Virus record (IMG/VR): IMGVR_UViG_3300019756_000006
Coordinates: 1-33,044 of that record
Direction: 5' to 3' (one strand)
Length of the DNA stretch: 33,044 nt
Source of the DNA: a virus
The position numbers and the translations under genes were made by a program. The notes below the pieces were generated by a model. The model was not told the origin of the DNA. It ran no database searches and worked only from the letters and a program-made list of their open reading frames with translations. This document shows, piece by piece, positions 1 to 7,304 of the stretch. Within the stretch, counting starts at the first letter, position 1, and each line of letters begins with the position of its first letter.

Positions 1-328
1 AGTCTAATTCTAATGCTCCTGTTAATGAAGCAGTAAATTCAAATGTAGTTCCAGCTGACCAGTCAATACTAACTGCTCCTGAAGTATCTGATTTTTCTAC
101 TTTAGCTGTATATCTATTTTCTAGCATTGCGAATTCAACAGCGTCATTTGCTATTGTAACTGCTCCTGCTGACATTGTTACGTCTCCACTAATTGATAGT
201 GTACTACCGTCTCCTAAAAGACCATATAGTTCATTAAAGTTTGAATTTGTAGATTGCATCGCAGTTCTCAATGGGTCACCTGTCCCATCGTTTGCCGAAC
301 TTCCTACATTTATTGCTGTTTTTGCCAT
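1..328 (-). CDS. Phage tail/virion structural protein, 3' part missing
   Basis: The reading frame opens at ATG 328-326 and runs off the left edge after 109 codons, so the C-terminus is not seen. It begins MAKTAINVGSSANDGTGDPL and continues RTAMQSTNSNFNELYG. This INVG-ANDGTGDPLR-A--K-N-NF-E-YG pattern is common at the N-terminus of tail fibre and other virion proteins in marine phages. The visible remainder is Thr/Ser/Ala-rich and beta-like. It is the last gene in the transcription direction within the window, behind the portal and connector genes. The family resemblance is by motif only; which part of the virion it forms cannot be told here. Confidence 0.7.
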   Translation of the reverse strand, partial: MAKTAINVGSSANDGTGDPLRTAMQSTNSNFNELYGLLGDGSTLSISGDVTMSAGAVTIANDAVEFAMLENRYTAKVEKSDTSGAVSIDWSAGTTFEFTASLTGALELD

Positions 329-339
329 TTTATTTTATT

Positions 340-507
340 TTAATATTGTGTTGCATCTGCTGTTAAAGTTGTGCTATCTGCACTAAATAATGTCGTATCT
401 ACTGTCAAGTATGAGCCGTCTGCATCAAAAGGATATATTATACCCCATCCATTAGCTTCATTAACGCTTCCAAACCAACTTACACTATATATTGACCCGA
501 ATGACAT
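340..507 (-). CDS. Small conserved marine-phage virion-associated protein
   Basis: This 55-residue protein starts MSFGSIYSVSWFGSVNEANG and continues WGIIYPFDADGSY. The W-G-VNEANGWGIIYP-DADGS pattern resembles short proteins common near the tail genes of marine phages. Its C-terminus, LTVDTTLFSADSTTLTADAT, closely matches the end of the 902-residue tail protein at 9468-12176 (LTVDTNLYSVDTTDITADQT), so the two genes share a short acidic tail motif. It lies 11 bases from the next gene and overlaps the small upstream frame at 485-595. The function is unknown. It is probably virion-associated, judging by its place in the late operon. Confidence 0.65.
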   Translation of the reverse strand: MSFGSIYSVSWFGSVNEANGWGIIYPFDADGSYLTVDTTLFSADSTTLTADATQY

Positions 508-595
508 CTTTTATCTTTTTTAAATAACTACTTAATTTAATTTCGTTTTCTTTTTTAGGCTTATATGTATAAACCTTCTTTTTTATAATACCCAT
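485..595 (-). CDS. Small basic hypothetical protein, overlapping both neighbours
   Basis: This 36-codon frame (MGIIKKKVYTYKPKKENEIK, then LSSYLKKIKDVIRVNI) begins inside the last codons of the connector gene and ends inside the first codons of the gene at 340-507. It is rich in Lys and Tyr. It fills the only space between the two larger genes, and overlapping starts of this kind are the rule in this operon, which argues for it. Its short length and double overlap argue against it. I recognise no family. Confidence 0.4.
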   Translation of the reverse strand: MGIIKKKVYTYKPKKENEIKLSSYLKKIKDVIRVNI

Positions 596-1080
596 CCTGT
601 AAAATTAACATCTCTCTCTGGATACATTCCTCCATCTTGACTACCAATATAATCAGGATAAAGGTCTAAATTATCATCCATGTAATCCATAAATCTTTTA
701 GCATAAAAATCTGCTGTTTCTGTAGCATGTCTTGTTAATTTAGTAATCTCACTTTCTGATACAGATGTTGCATTTTCACTATTATGCTTATAAATCCCAC
801 CATTACTGATTTGATATGCAGCATAAGGTAAATATGTTGCCTGTGTGTACCAAATAAGCATAGGTTTTATATATGTATTTAATAATGTTTCATTTGCACT
901 TGTTAATGTGCTATTTATTACTTGAGTTTGCAATGCATTGTAAAATCTTGTACCTAAATAATTCTGTATATGTGTATCTTGAGCAACTTCTACAAATTGT
1001 ATTAGTTTATCAGTATCTACATTCCCATCTATGATGGATTTTCTTTTTAACTCTTGTAATGTAATAAATAATGCTTTCAT
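583..1080 (-). CDS. Head-tail connector-like protein
   Basis: This is a 165-residue, mostly helical protein. It resembles DUF6712-type head-tail connector proteins of Bacteroidota phages: an N-terminal L-KR--IDGNVD-DKLIQF segment, then a DTHIQNYLGTRFYNAL segment, and a long helix with TADFYAKRFMDYM. It begins with an ATGA overlap directly behind the portal gene, the usual place for a connector or adaptor that closes the portal ring and docks the tail. The family assignment comes from recalled sequence patterns and gene position. No catalytic residues are expected. Confidence 0.6.
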   Translation of the reverse strand: MKALFITLQELKRKSIIDGNVDTDKLIQFVEVAQDTHIQNYLGTRFYNALQTQVINSTLTSANETLLNTYIKPMLIWYTQATYLPYAAYQISNGGIYKHNSENATSVSESEITKLTRHATETADFYAKRFMDYMDDNLDLYPDYIGSQDGGMYPERDVNFTGWVL

Positions 1081-2810
1081 TTTTTATAATTTGGATGATG
1101 TCCTCTATTTGCCATATCTCTTGGTGCAATTTCTACTTCTGCAGGGTTTTTAGGCTCTTTTAAGCCATCTTTTATTGCTTCTGCTTCACTAACAAGGTTC
1201 TTATCAGTAACTTTCTTTCTATATACCTTTAATTCCCAGTAATGATGACAATTTACACCGCCTTTATACTTAAATAATGAATAGTTTTGTCCTTTATGAC
1301 CTAATTCTTTATTTACACCTCTAAAAGACATCATATTTATATCTTCTTTTCTAAATACAAGATTTTGACTTGTTAATAGCTCCATTTTTTGACAAAAACG
1401 TCTGCTATCTGCTGAATTTCTTACAGGACCATAAGAATATCTAACCTTATATGTTGAATTATCTTGTGATGACTCCTTATTAGGTTTAGCATCATCTTTT
1501 GATACTTCTGCAAGTTTAGTAAAGTCAAATTCTGCTTCTGTGTCTTCTACTTTTTCTGTATGTATAAGTTCCCAGTTGTCTTCATCTACTTTTTCACCTA
1601 ATTCTTCTAATTGAGACAATAAATCATCTCCTTCTTCGTCATCAAAATCATTTTTCTCTTGTGATGATAACTTTTCACCTGTTTCTTCTTCTCTTTTAAT
1701 CTTTGTTTCAATATTATCAAGTTCTGTAAACTCAATTGGTTGTAAAGTAACAAAGTAAAGATTAAGATTTATACCATTAAAGCCTAATAACTCATTAAAG
1801 GAGTTGATTAGTAGGGTTTGAAATGGTCTAATAACAATATTATCCATTAAAACAGATGCAGTTCTTAATTCTTCTGCATTATTTCCAAATCCAGTGTTAT
1901 CTTTTATACCAAGTAGTATAGGAGAAACTACACCGTGACCAATCATTATCTTTTCTCTTGATTCTTTTGCTAAAAACTCATATTGAGCATGAGCATCTGG
2001 TAAATGTATTGGCTCTACTGTAGATTGTGCTTCACTATCTTCATTAAAACATAGAATAAATTTACCCGCATTAGAAGAACCACTAAACTTCTCATATATT
2101 TTAGACTCTATAAGCTGTTGAGATTCATCTGATGGAATACCATTGTTAAAGTTTAACAGTAATGATGGTTGTAATCCATTTTGTATGTTGTTTATATGGT
2201 AATTTGATACTTCTTCTTCAAGAGAACAATATTGTAAACATCCTTGATAATCTACTGGAGAATAATAATAAAAACCAGCTCTATATGGTTTAATATAATA
2301 TATTTCTACAGTTTCACTTTTTCTACCAAACTTAAATGCTGGTATTCTTTTAGGTTTATCTTGTGGTTTTAATTCTTTCCATTTAGGATGATAGTAAAAT
2401 GCTTCTATCTTTCCATTTACTGCTTTTTCTGCTCTTAATGTTTCAGTAGGAAAATGTTGTAGCTGCATAATTTTAGTTTTCTGTTTATTATATACAACTT
2501 GTATTGCAGCTTGTCCAAGTAATTTTAAATCACTTACAATTCTTCTTATATCTTTATCTTTAAGAATTTGTTGCATTTGACCAAACTGAATAGCATTGTC
2601 TTCTGAATCTGTTGCGTTTAATCCTCTACCGTAAATTAAATCAGTAATACCATTAACACATCTTGAGTTAGTTGGACTACCTAAATATCTTTCTATTAAT
2701 TCACCAAAATAGTTATTATCATCACCATATTCTATCCAATCGTGTCTTGGTGATTCTTTTATAGTTGGTACTTCGTACCCTGATAGATTTATTACTTTTA
2801 TTTTGTTCAT
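1077..2810 (-). CDS. Phage portal protein with C-terminal extension
   Basis: At 577 residues this is the portal, the twelve-subunit ring at the capsid vertex through which DNA is packaged and ejected. Residues from about 30 to 370 show the helical and clip features of flavobacterial phage portals (GELIERYLGSPTNSRCVNGI, IYGRGLN, LQHFPTETLRAEK, NNAEELRTASVLMDNIV). From about 385 to 450 there is a very acidic stretch (DFDDEEGDDLLSQLEELGEK). After this comes an extra domain with DSRRFCQKM, MSFRGVN and GGVNCHHYWE, of the kind found at the end of minor head or portal proteins of such phages. It is unusual that this gene lies downstream of the capsid gene. It overlaps both neighbours by ATGA. Confidence 0.8.
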   Translation of the reverse strand: MNKIKVINLSGYEVPTIKESPRHDWIEYGDDNNYFGELIERYLGSPTNSRCVNGITDLIYGRGLNATDSEDNAIQFGQMQQILKDKDIRRIVSDLKLLGQAAIQVVYNKQKTKIMQLQHFPTETLRAEKAVNGKIEAFYYHPKWKELKPQDKPKRIPAFKFGRKSETVEIYYIKPYRAGFYYYSPVDYQGCLQYCSLEEEVSNYHINNIQNGLQPSLLLNFNNGIPSDESQQLIESKIYEKFSGSSNAGKFILCFNEDSEAQSTVEPIHLPDAHAQYEFLAKESREKIMIGHGVVSPILLGIKDNTGFGNNAEELRTASVLMDNIVIRPFQTLLINSFNELLGFNGINLNLYFVTLQPIEFTELDNIETKIKREEETGEKLSSQEKNDFDDEEGDDLLSQLEELGEKVDEDNWELIHTEKVEDTEAEFDFTKLAEVSKDDAKPNKESSQDNSTYKVRYSYGPVRNSADSRRFCQKMELLTSQNLVFRKEDINMMSFRGVNKELGHKGQNYSLFKYKGGVNCHHYWELKVYRKKVTDKNLVSEAEAIKDGLKEPKNPAEVEIAPRDMANRGHHPNYKK

Positions 2811-3172
2811 ATTATTATATATTTTTGGTCATCCGTATCAGTACCAACATACTGGTTATATTTATTACTGTTTAATGTGTGGTCTGTTGTATTATCTGTT
2901 TGTGATGTACAGTATGCTTTACCTCTGTATAATAAAGTACTTCCTTGTTTAAGTTCAAACGAATAACTGTTTTCTGCAGTTAAAATACTAAATGCAATAG
3001 ACATCTCCAAGAAATTACCATTAGATGATAAAGCAGATGTAATGCTATTTATTGTTTGTGTTTTCCTTGTTCCATCTTCTACGATAACCATAGATAAGTC
3101 ACTGGCAACTGTATATGCTCTTGGTATTATACTTACAGTTTGAGATGAAGTTGTTGGTGATAATCTTATCAT
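2807..3172 (-). CDS. Small virion structural protein, probable
   Basis: This 121-residue, beta-rich protein is full of Ser and Thr. It contains SYSFELKQGSTLLYRGKAYC followed by TSQTDNTTDHTLNSNKYNQY. The pattern E-SY-FEL--G--LYRGKAYCT resembles small structural proteins found between head and tail genes of flavobacterial phages. The stop is TGA in an ATGA overlap with the portal start, so the two are translationally coupled. A terminator lies just upstream, so this gene and the portal may depend on read-through or on a separate start of transcription. The precise role is unknown. Confidence 0.55.
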   Translation of the reverse strand: MIRLSPTTSSQTVSIIPRAYTVASDLSMVIVEDGTRKTQTINSITSALSSNGNFLEMSIAFSILTAENSYSFELKQGSTLLYRGKAYCTSQTDNTTDHTLNSNKYNQYVGTDTDDQKYIII

Positions 3173-3204
3173 ACTTATATAACCTATTAAGTTAAATATT
3201 GTTC

Positions 3205-3229
3205 AAAAAAAAAGAGGCAAATTGCCTCC
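3205..3229 (-). terminator. Intrinsic terminator after the tube-like gene
   Basis: On the minus strand GAGGCA and TGCCTC form a six-base stem with a three-base loop, followed by nine T residues. It lies 25 bases beyond the stop of the gene at 3254-3844 and ahead of the gene starting at 3172. Confidence 0.85.
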
Positions 3230-3253
3230 TTTTCTTTTAAGAACACTCTATAT

Positions 3254-3844
3254 TTAATCGTTAGTACCTTCAGTAATTGTAATAGTACCAGTTAAACTTG
3301 GGAAATCTGTAACATTAAATACAGCACCACCACTATTTTTCATAAATACAGCTGGTTTTTTCTCCATTGCAGTAAGAGTTAAAGTATAACCACTTAAATC
3401 TCCCATAGCAGCACCAGTTACAACTGTACCTCCTGATACATCTGCACCGTGTTCAAGACCTACCATCATATAGTTACCGTTATAATCTTCAACAACAACG
3501 TGAGGTCTTCCATAAGCCATTAATTTTAATTCTTTATTATCTAATTTAGATAACTTTTTAAGAGTTAAGTTAAGTGTTTGCTCATAGAAAGTAGTTCCGT
3601 TTTCTCTTGAAGAGTTAACAGTTTGTTCTAATGATGAATTTCCTTTTACTTCGTATTTATAACAAGTTAAGTTACCAGCTACATCACCAGTGTATCCACT
3701 GATATCTGTAATTTCTTCCCCAGTAGCGTCATCTGTTATATCTACAGTACCTAAATCTCCGTAGTTGACAAAATAAAGATTTTTTATTCCACCAACGACA
3801 TCTTTACAAGGTTCTTTTCTTCCTTTTGCGATATCACAAGCCAT
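3254..3844 (-). CDS. Major tail tube-like structural protein
   Basis: This 196-residue beta-rich protein starts MACDIAKGRKEPCKDVVGGI and contains a repeated-strand core (TFYEQTLNLTLKKLSK, VVVEDYNGNYMMVGLEHGAD, GYTLTLTAMEK) ending in TGTITI. It resembles tail tube-like proteins of Bacteroidota siphophages, in which the virion protein has an N-terminal Cys-rich strip and Ig-like strands. It sits between two intrinsic terminators as a single gene unit immediately behind the major capsid gene, which suits a highly expressed virion protein. It could alternatively be a capsid decoration protein. The assignment rests on pattern and context. Confidence 0.5.
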   Translation of the reverse strand: MACDIAKGRKEPCKDVVGGIKNLYFVNYGDLGTVDITDDATGEEITDISGYTGDVAGNLTCYKYEVKGNSSLEQTVNSSRENGTTFYEQTLNLTLKKLSKLDNKELKLMAYGRPHVVVEDYNGNYMMVGLEHGADVSGGTVVTGAAMGDLSGYTLTLTAMEKKPAVFMKNSGGAVFNVTDFPSLTGTITITEGTND

Positions 3845-3860
3845 AATTTTTATATTTTAT

Positions 3861-3901
3861 AAAAAAAGGCAGGTAGTATCAATTCCCACCTACCTTTTTT
3901 T
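3861..3901 (-). terminator. Intrinsic terminator after the major capsid gene
   Basis: On the minus strand AGGTAG pairs with CTACCT across a 13-base loop, with further A/T pairing outside, followed by GCC and seven T residues. It is 19 bases beyond the capsid stop and just ahead of the next gene. Confidence 0.75.
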
Positions 3902-3919
3902 GAGTTGAACAATTATTTA

Positions 3920-4864
3920 TTATGCAGTAGCGTATAATACTACTTCACTTCCAATTCCGTGCTGAATACCAGCAGTAAATCTCATTACGACTCTTACGTT
4001 TTGAGAACCATCAAGGTCAGCCATATCAATTACTTTTACTTCGTTTTGGTCAGAAAGTAATCCTGTACCGAAGAATAAGTTTGATTTTTGAGCTGCTACA
4101 GCATCACTTGTTGATAAACCAGGAGCGTAAACTACTTGAATACCATCAAATGATAAACCAGAACCCATATTGTACCATTGAGTACCTTGGTCGTTAGTAC
4201 CTGCTGCTCCTAATCCTGAAGCACCAAATCCACCTAAAGCTCTAATGTAGTTTCTGTACATATCAGCTGGTAAGAAAATAGTCATATCTTCTGCACCATA
4301 TACAGTTGAAGGAATTGCATCAGCAATTTTACCAAGCTCTGTAATAATGTTAGCTGCAGTTGAAGTTGTACCTGTTACATCAACTACATCTGCGTCAGCA
4401 CCTAAAGTAGTGATGAATCCATCAAATTGACCTGAAGTAGCGTTAGTACCTGTCCAAATATTAGTCTCAATTCTTTGAGCTACTTTATCTGCTACGTGAG
4501 CAATTAAATAATCAGAAAATGAAGGAGGTAAGTTATCAAATGCAGAATATCCCATTTGTACTGCTTCCCAGTCACTTCTAAAGTCTTTTTTACATAATTC
4601 TATGTTTACTTGAAACTCCTCTGGAGTTAAGATTCTTTCAGTTAATGTTAAAACACTGCTTTCACCTGAAAAGTCACAAGCTGCATCTTTTACGATGTCA
4701 CTTGAAGCAAGTTTTTTCATTACCTGTTTGTACTTTACATTAGGTACAATTGTAATGTTACCTTCTGCTAAAGTTTTACCACTTAATAGTGCTGCAGAAA
4801 TATACTTCCCTGCAAATTCACCAGCATAAGTAGTAGTTATTGGTGTGTTTAAACTATTTGCCAT
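3920..4864 (-). CDS. Major capsid protein
   Basis: At 314 residues this is the HK97-fold shell protein. The features are an N-terminal arm (TTTYAGEFAGKYISAALLSG), an E-loop region with LTERILTPEEFQVNIELCKK, an APSFSDYL-type helix (LPPSFSDYLIAHVADKVAQR), and a C-terminal beta strip (DGIQVVYAPGLS, RFTAGIQHGIGSEVVLYATA). These agree with flavobacterial phage capsids. It follows the scaffold-like gene with 15 bases between them and is followed by its own strong terminator, as expected for the most abundant virion protein. Codon use appears better adapted (many GCA, GGT and GTT codons) than in the small accessory genes. The family is likely rather than proven. Confidence 0.8.
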   Translation of the reverse strand: MANSLNTPITTTYAGEFAGKYISAALLSGKTLAEGNITIVPNVKYKQVMKKLASSDIVKDAACDFSGESSVLTLTERILTPEEFQVNIELCKKDFRSDWEAVQMGYSAFDNLPPSFSDYLIAHVADKVAQRIETNIWTGTNATSGQFDGFITTLGADADVVDVTGTTSTAANIITELGKIADAIPSTVYGAEDMTIFLPADMYRNYIRALGGFGASGLGAAGTNDQGTQWYNMGSGLSFDGIQVVYAPGLSTSDAVAAQKSNLFFGTGLLSDQNEVKVIDMADLDGSQNVRVVMRFTAGIQHGIGSEVVLYATA

Positions 4865-4879
4865 TTTAAATTAATTTAA

Positions 4880-5383
4880 TTAGTTATTAGTTATTGCGTT
4901 TAATACTCTATTGTAAGTAGTGTTTCTATTTGCATTAGGAGCGAACCTAACACCAATATTATTACTTACTTCGTTTTCTGGTGAATGAGAGATTGCTTCA
5001 GCAGGTTCATCAGCAGATAATTCTTGTGGAACTTCAGCTTTTGCTTCTTCTTTAGCTTCAATCATACCTTTTAATTTTTCTACCATTGATTTAAGTTCAG
5101 CGACCTCATCTTTAGTAGCATATTCTACAGATTCTGTTTCTTCTGGCATATGCTCATCATAAACATCTTCTTGTAGTTCTTCAGCACCTTCTTCTGCAGA
5201 ATATGTAATTTTTTCTACATTAGAAGCAGGAGCTTCCTCTTTAATCTCCTCTTTAGCTTCTTCTTTTTTAATTTTAGCTTTAGGAGCTTCTTCTTTTAAC
5301 TCAACTTCAGGAGTAGTTTCCTCTTCTTTAGTTGAAGACAAAAGAACATCTTTGATTTTTGTTACAATTTCACTTGCTTTCAT
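4880..5383 (-). CDS. Scaffold-like acidic coiled-coil protein
   Basis: This is a 167-residue, extremely Glu/Lys-rich protein with a low-complexity N-terminal half (repeats of KEEAPKAKIKKEEAKEEIKE type), then a coiled coil around residues 90-115 (KDEVAELKSMVEKLKGMIEA). It ends in a conserved-looking FAPNANRNTTYNRVLNAITN. Charged coiled-coil proteins placed just before the capsid gene are usually scaffolding proteins that guide shell assembly and are then lost or cut by the protease. The C-terminal 20 residues would be the capsid-binding part, by analogy. The 3' end of the gene contains the oriented sequence TGCGTTTAA seen elsewhere in the window. Confidence 0.6.
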   Translation of the reverse strand: MKASEIVTKIKDVLLSSTKEEETTPEVELKEEAPKAKIKKEEAKEEIKEEAPASNVEKITYSAEEGAEELQEDVYDEHMPEETESVEYATKDEVAELKSMVEKLKGMIEAKEEAKAEVPQELSADEPAEAISHSPENEVSNNIGVRFAPNANRNTTYNRVLNAITNN

Positions 5384-5432
5384 AAGATTCTTATTTATAG
5401 TTATTACTGATTTTTAATACTTTGTTGTATTT

Positions 5433-5888
5433 TTATGCTTTAGCCTGGATTATATACCAGTTTATTCCATCACTCCAAACAGTGATACCTTCAAATGCTT
5501 TATTAATTTCATAATAAGCAGATGAACCATCTAATGTTTGTCCTGCTCTTGGTGATAAGTGTGCTCTTGTACTTACATCAAATCCTCCATTAGAAATAAA
5601 TCTCATTATTCTGTAAGTGTTGTTTGCAGTTGTTGCATCAGGTAAAGTAAGAGTCATACTCCCTGCACCTCCAGACCAAGATAATTTTATCATTTCAGAA
5701 TCTTCATAAGTAGAACTATTTAAATCAACAGTTTGACCACTTGAAACAGTTAAACTTGTTGGAACTATATAGTTTACTATATCTTTTATTTCTGCATATT
5801 TTGTTTCACTGCTCTGTACTACTGCTATTTTTTCATCTCCTTGAAGAGCTGTAGCTGCGTTTAATTCTGATATTTTTTTATCTGCCAT
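5433..5888 (-). CDS. Virion decoration/head-fibre-like protein
   Basis: This 151-residue protein starts MADKKISELNAATALQGDEK IAVVQSSETKYAEIKDI. The opening KKISEL-AAT---GDE---VQS--TK is a common N-terminal anchor in phage head fibre and decoration proteins. The remainder is a Thr/Ser-rich beta domain (LTVSSGQTVDLNSSTYEDSE, MTLTLPDATTANNTYRIMRF, AFEGITVWSDGINWYIIQAK) of the sort found in trimeric surface proteins. It overlaps the upstream small gene by TAATG and lies among head genes. A role on the capsid surface is inferred. Confidence 0.55.
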   Translation of the reverse strand: MADKKISELNAATALQGDEKIAVVQSSETKYAEIKDIVNYIVPTSLTVSSGQTVDLNSSTYEDSEMIKLSWSGGAGSMTLTLPDATTANNTYRIMRFISNGGFDVSTRAHLSPRAGQTLDGSSAYYEINKAFEGITVWSDGINWYIIQAKA

Positions 5889-6106
5889 TATTCTAAATTT
5901 ATTTTACTATTATTTTCTTGTAATATAAAACTCCTATCTTCCTGTAATAACCAATTTGCTGTTTTATATATCGCTCCTATTCCTTGTGCTTCTAATGTTC
6001 CATCACAACATTTTCTTGAATACGTTCTTCCATCAGGACACAAACAAGCTCTTGATGAACTTCTTGGAGAAGAATAACTTAATGTTGCATTTTTTCTTCT
6101 TTTCAT
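5888..6106 (-). CDS. Small Cys-rich conserved phage protein
   Basis: This protein has 72 residues if translation begins at ATG 6106, which forms an ATGA overlap with the stop of the protease gene. A TTG further upstream is less likely. The core RACLCPDGRTYSRKCCDGTL EAQGIGAI is a motif (ACLC--- -YSR-CCDG---AQGIG) that I recall from small proteins beside the head genes of marine Bacteroidota phages. Four cysteines in the pattern C-x-C and CC suggest disulphides or metal binding. The C-terminus (WLLQEDRSFILQENNSKI) has a repeated LLQED/ILQEN pattern. The function is unknown. Confidence 0.65.
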   Translation of the reverse strand: MKRRKNATLSYSSPRSSSRACLCPDGRTYSRKCCDGTLEAQGIGAIYKTANWLLQEDRSFILQENNSKINLE

Positions 6107-7269
6107 TTTATTGGAACACAATTAGGTACTTTTCTACCGTCTTTATCTTTCATACCTATCTGCTCATATCCATCCTGGCAAGGAGCTTTAAGATTGTGTT
6201 CCTCACAGGGCATATACCAAGTGTCACCTTCGTACTCGTGTGTATGATACCCTGAACAGCCAATATCTTCAGCAGCTCTTTCTGCTTCTTCTTGAGTTGT
6301 GTAAGCAGCTCTACCATCAATAATAGTTGATGCTGCTTCTATTGCATCAAGTCCTTTAAGTTTAGATGTAACCCAAGTTAACATTGATTTACCACCCCAT
6401 AATAAATATGAGATAGTTCCACAAGCCTCATTATTTCCTTCTTGATAATAAGCAGAAGCTCTTGATAAATATGAATATATGCGTTTAAGAGTAGGTAAAG
6501 TAAATTTTTCTCCTTTTTCAAGTTGTCTTGCTCTAACTTTACCAACTTGAGTTGCACATTTATTATTTACAGCTTCGTTATATTTAATTCCTCTTTTAGC
6601 ATTGTTTCTTGCAGATTGTGGATATCCTCCATAAGATTCAAGTTCTACTTCTTCAGATAAACTTGCTAATACTTCTGCTAATTCAAACTCTGCATTAAGT
6701 TCACTTAAACATTCACTACAAGCATTTTCTTCTATACTTTCTTTAGGTCTTTCCATATTATCAGCAAAATAACCTTCTATAGAAAATCCTTTTACTTCTC
6801 CTTCTTTTACTGCTCTCCATACATCATCATTTAATACTTTCATTGATACCATCCAAGTTCCTTTTGGTAGGTCAAATCCATAAGCAGCAGCTTTGTCTTT
6901 TTTAGGGTCTTCAATAAGCCAAGATTCTACTACAGACATATCTGATAATTCAAATGAATGTTCAAACGTAGAATTTCTATGTTTACTTTTAATAAAGAAT
7001 AATTCTGATGCTTTTCTTACTGTATCTTCAGAAAAGTATATGTAGTAATCTTCATCATCTTCTCCTTTTCTAAATATCTTCTTATTAGGAATAAGAGCAG
7101 GACCCATTAATATTCTTTTCTCTGCATCTACTTCAGCAAGTTTGATATCTTTATGTTCTTTTAGTGCTATAAAGTCTTCTTCTATAGCTGGATTTTCAAC
7201 GACAGAAATAGCTTCAATACCACTAATTTCATTTTCTTCGTCTATAATAAGTTCTATTATTTTTTCCAT
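6103..7269 (-). CDS. XkdF-like prohead serine protease with fused C-terminal modules
   Basis: This 388-residue protein combines several parts. Residues 1-175 match XkdF-type putative phage serine proteases: EAISVVENPAIEEDFIAL near the start, a candidate catalytic His104 in STFEHSFE and Ser163 in GFSIEGYF. Residues 213-300 hold a second module, YPQSARNNAKRGIKYNEAVN, with WGGKSMLTWV at its end, a combination often attached to phage proteases or portals. Residues 322-358 hold a Cys/His module (IGCSGYHTHE, WYMPCEEH), and the end is GYEQIGMKDKDGRKVPNCVP. The protease would mature capsid proteins during assembly. The extra modules have no known function that I can state. Lying directly ahead of decoration, scaffold and capsid genes supports the call. 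Confidence 0.75.
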   Translation of the reverse strand: MEKIIELIIDEENEISGIEAISVVENPAIEEDFIALKEHKDIKLAEVDAEKRILMGPALIPNKKIFRKGEDDEDYYIYFSEDTVRKASELFFIKSKHRNSTFEHSFELSDMSVVESWLIEDPKKDKAAAYGFDLPKGTWMVSMKVLNDDVWRAVKEGEVKGFSIEGYFADNMERPKESIEENACSECLSELNAEFELAEVLASLSEEVELESYGGYPQSARNNAKRGIKYNEAVNNKCATQVGKVRARQLEKGEKFTLPTLKRIYSYLSRASAYYQEGNNEACGTISYLLWGGKSMLTWVTSKLKGLDAIEAASTIIDGRAAYTTQEEAERAAEDIGCSGYHTHEYEGDTWYMPCEEHNLKAPCQDGYEQIGMKDKDGRKVPNCVPIK

Positions 7270-7304
7270 ATCTAAATAACTATATTTATTTTATTCTGTT
7301 TTAA

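Noticed and set aside
5956-6255. Plus-strand frames opposite structural genes (for example 5956-6255, 9184-9444, 19363-19581)
   Set aside because: They are hydrophobic, Phe/Leu-rich shadows produced by complementing Lys/Glu-rich genes on the minus strand.
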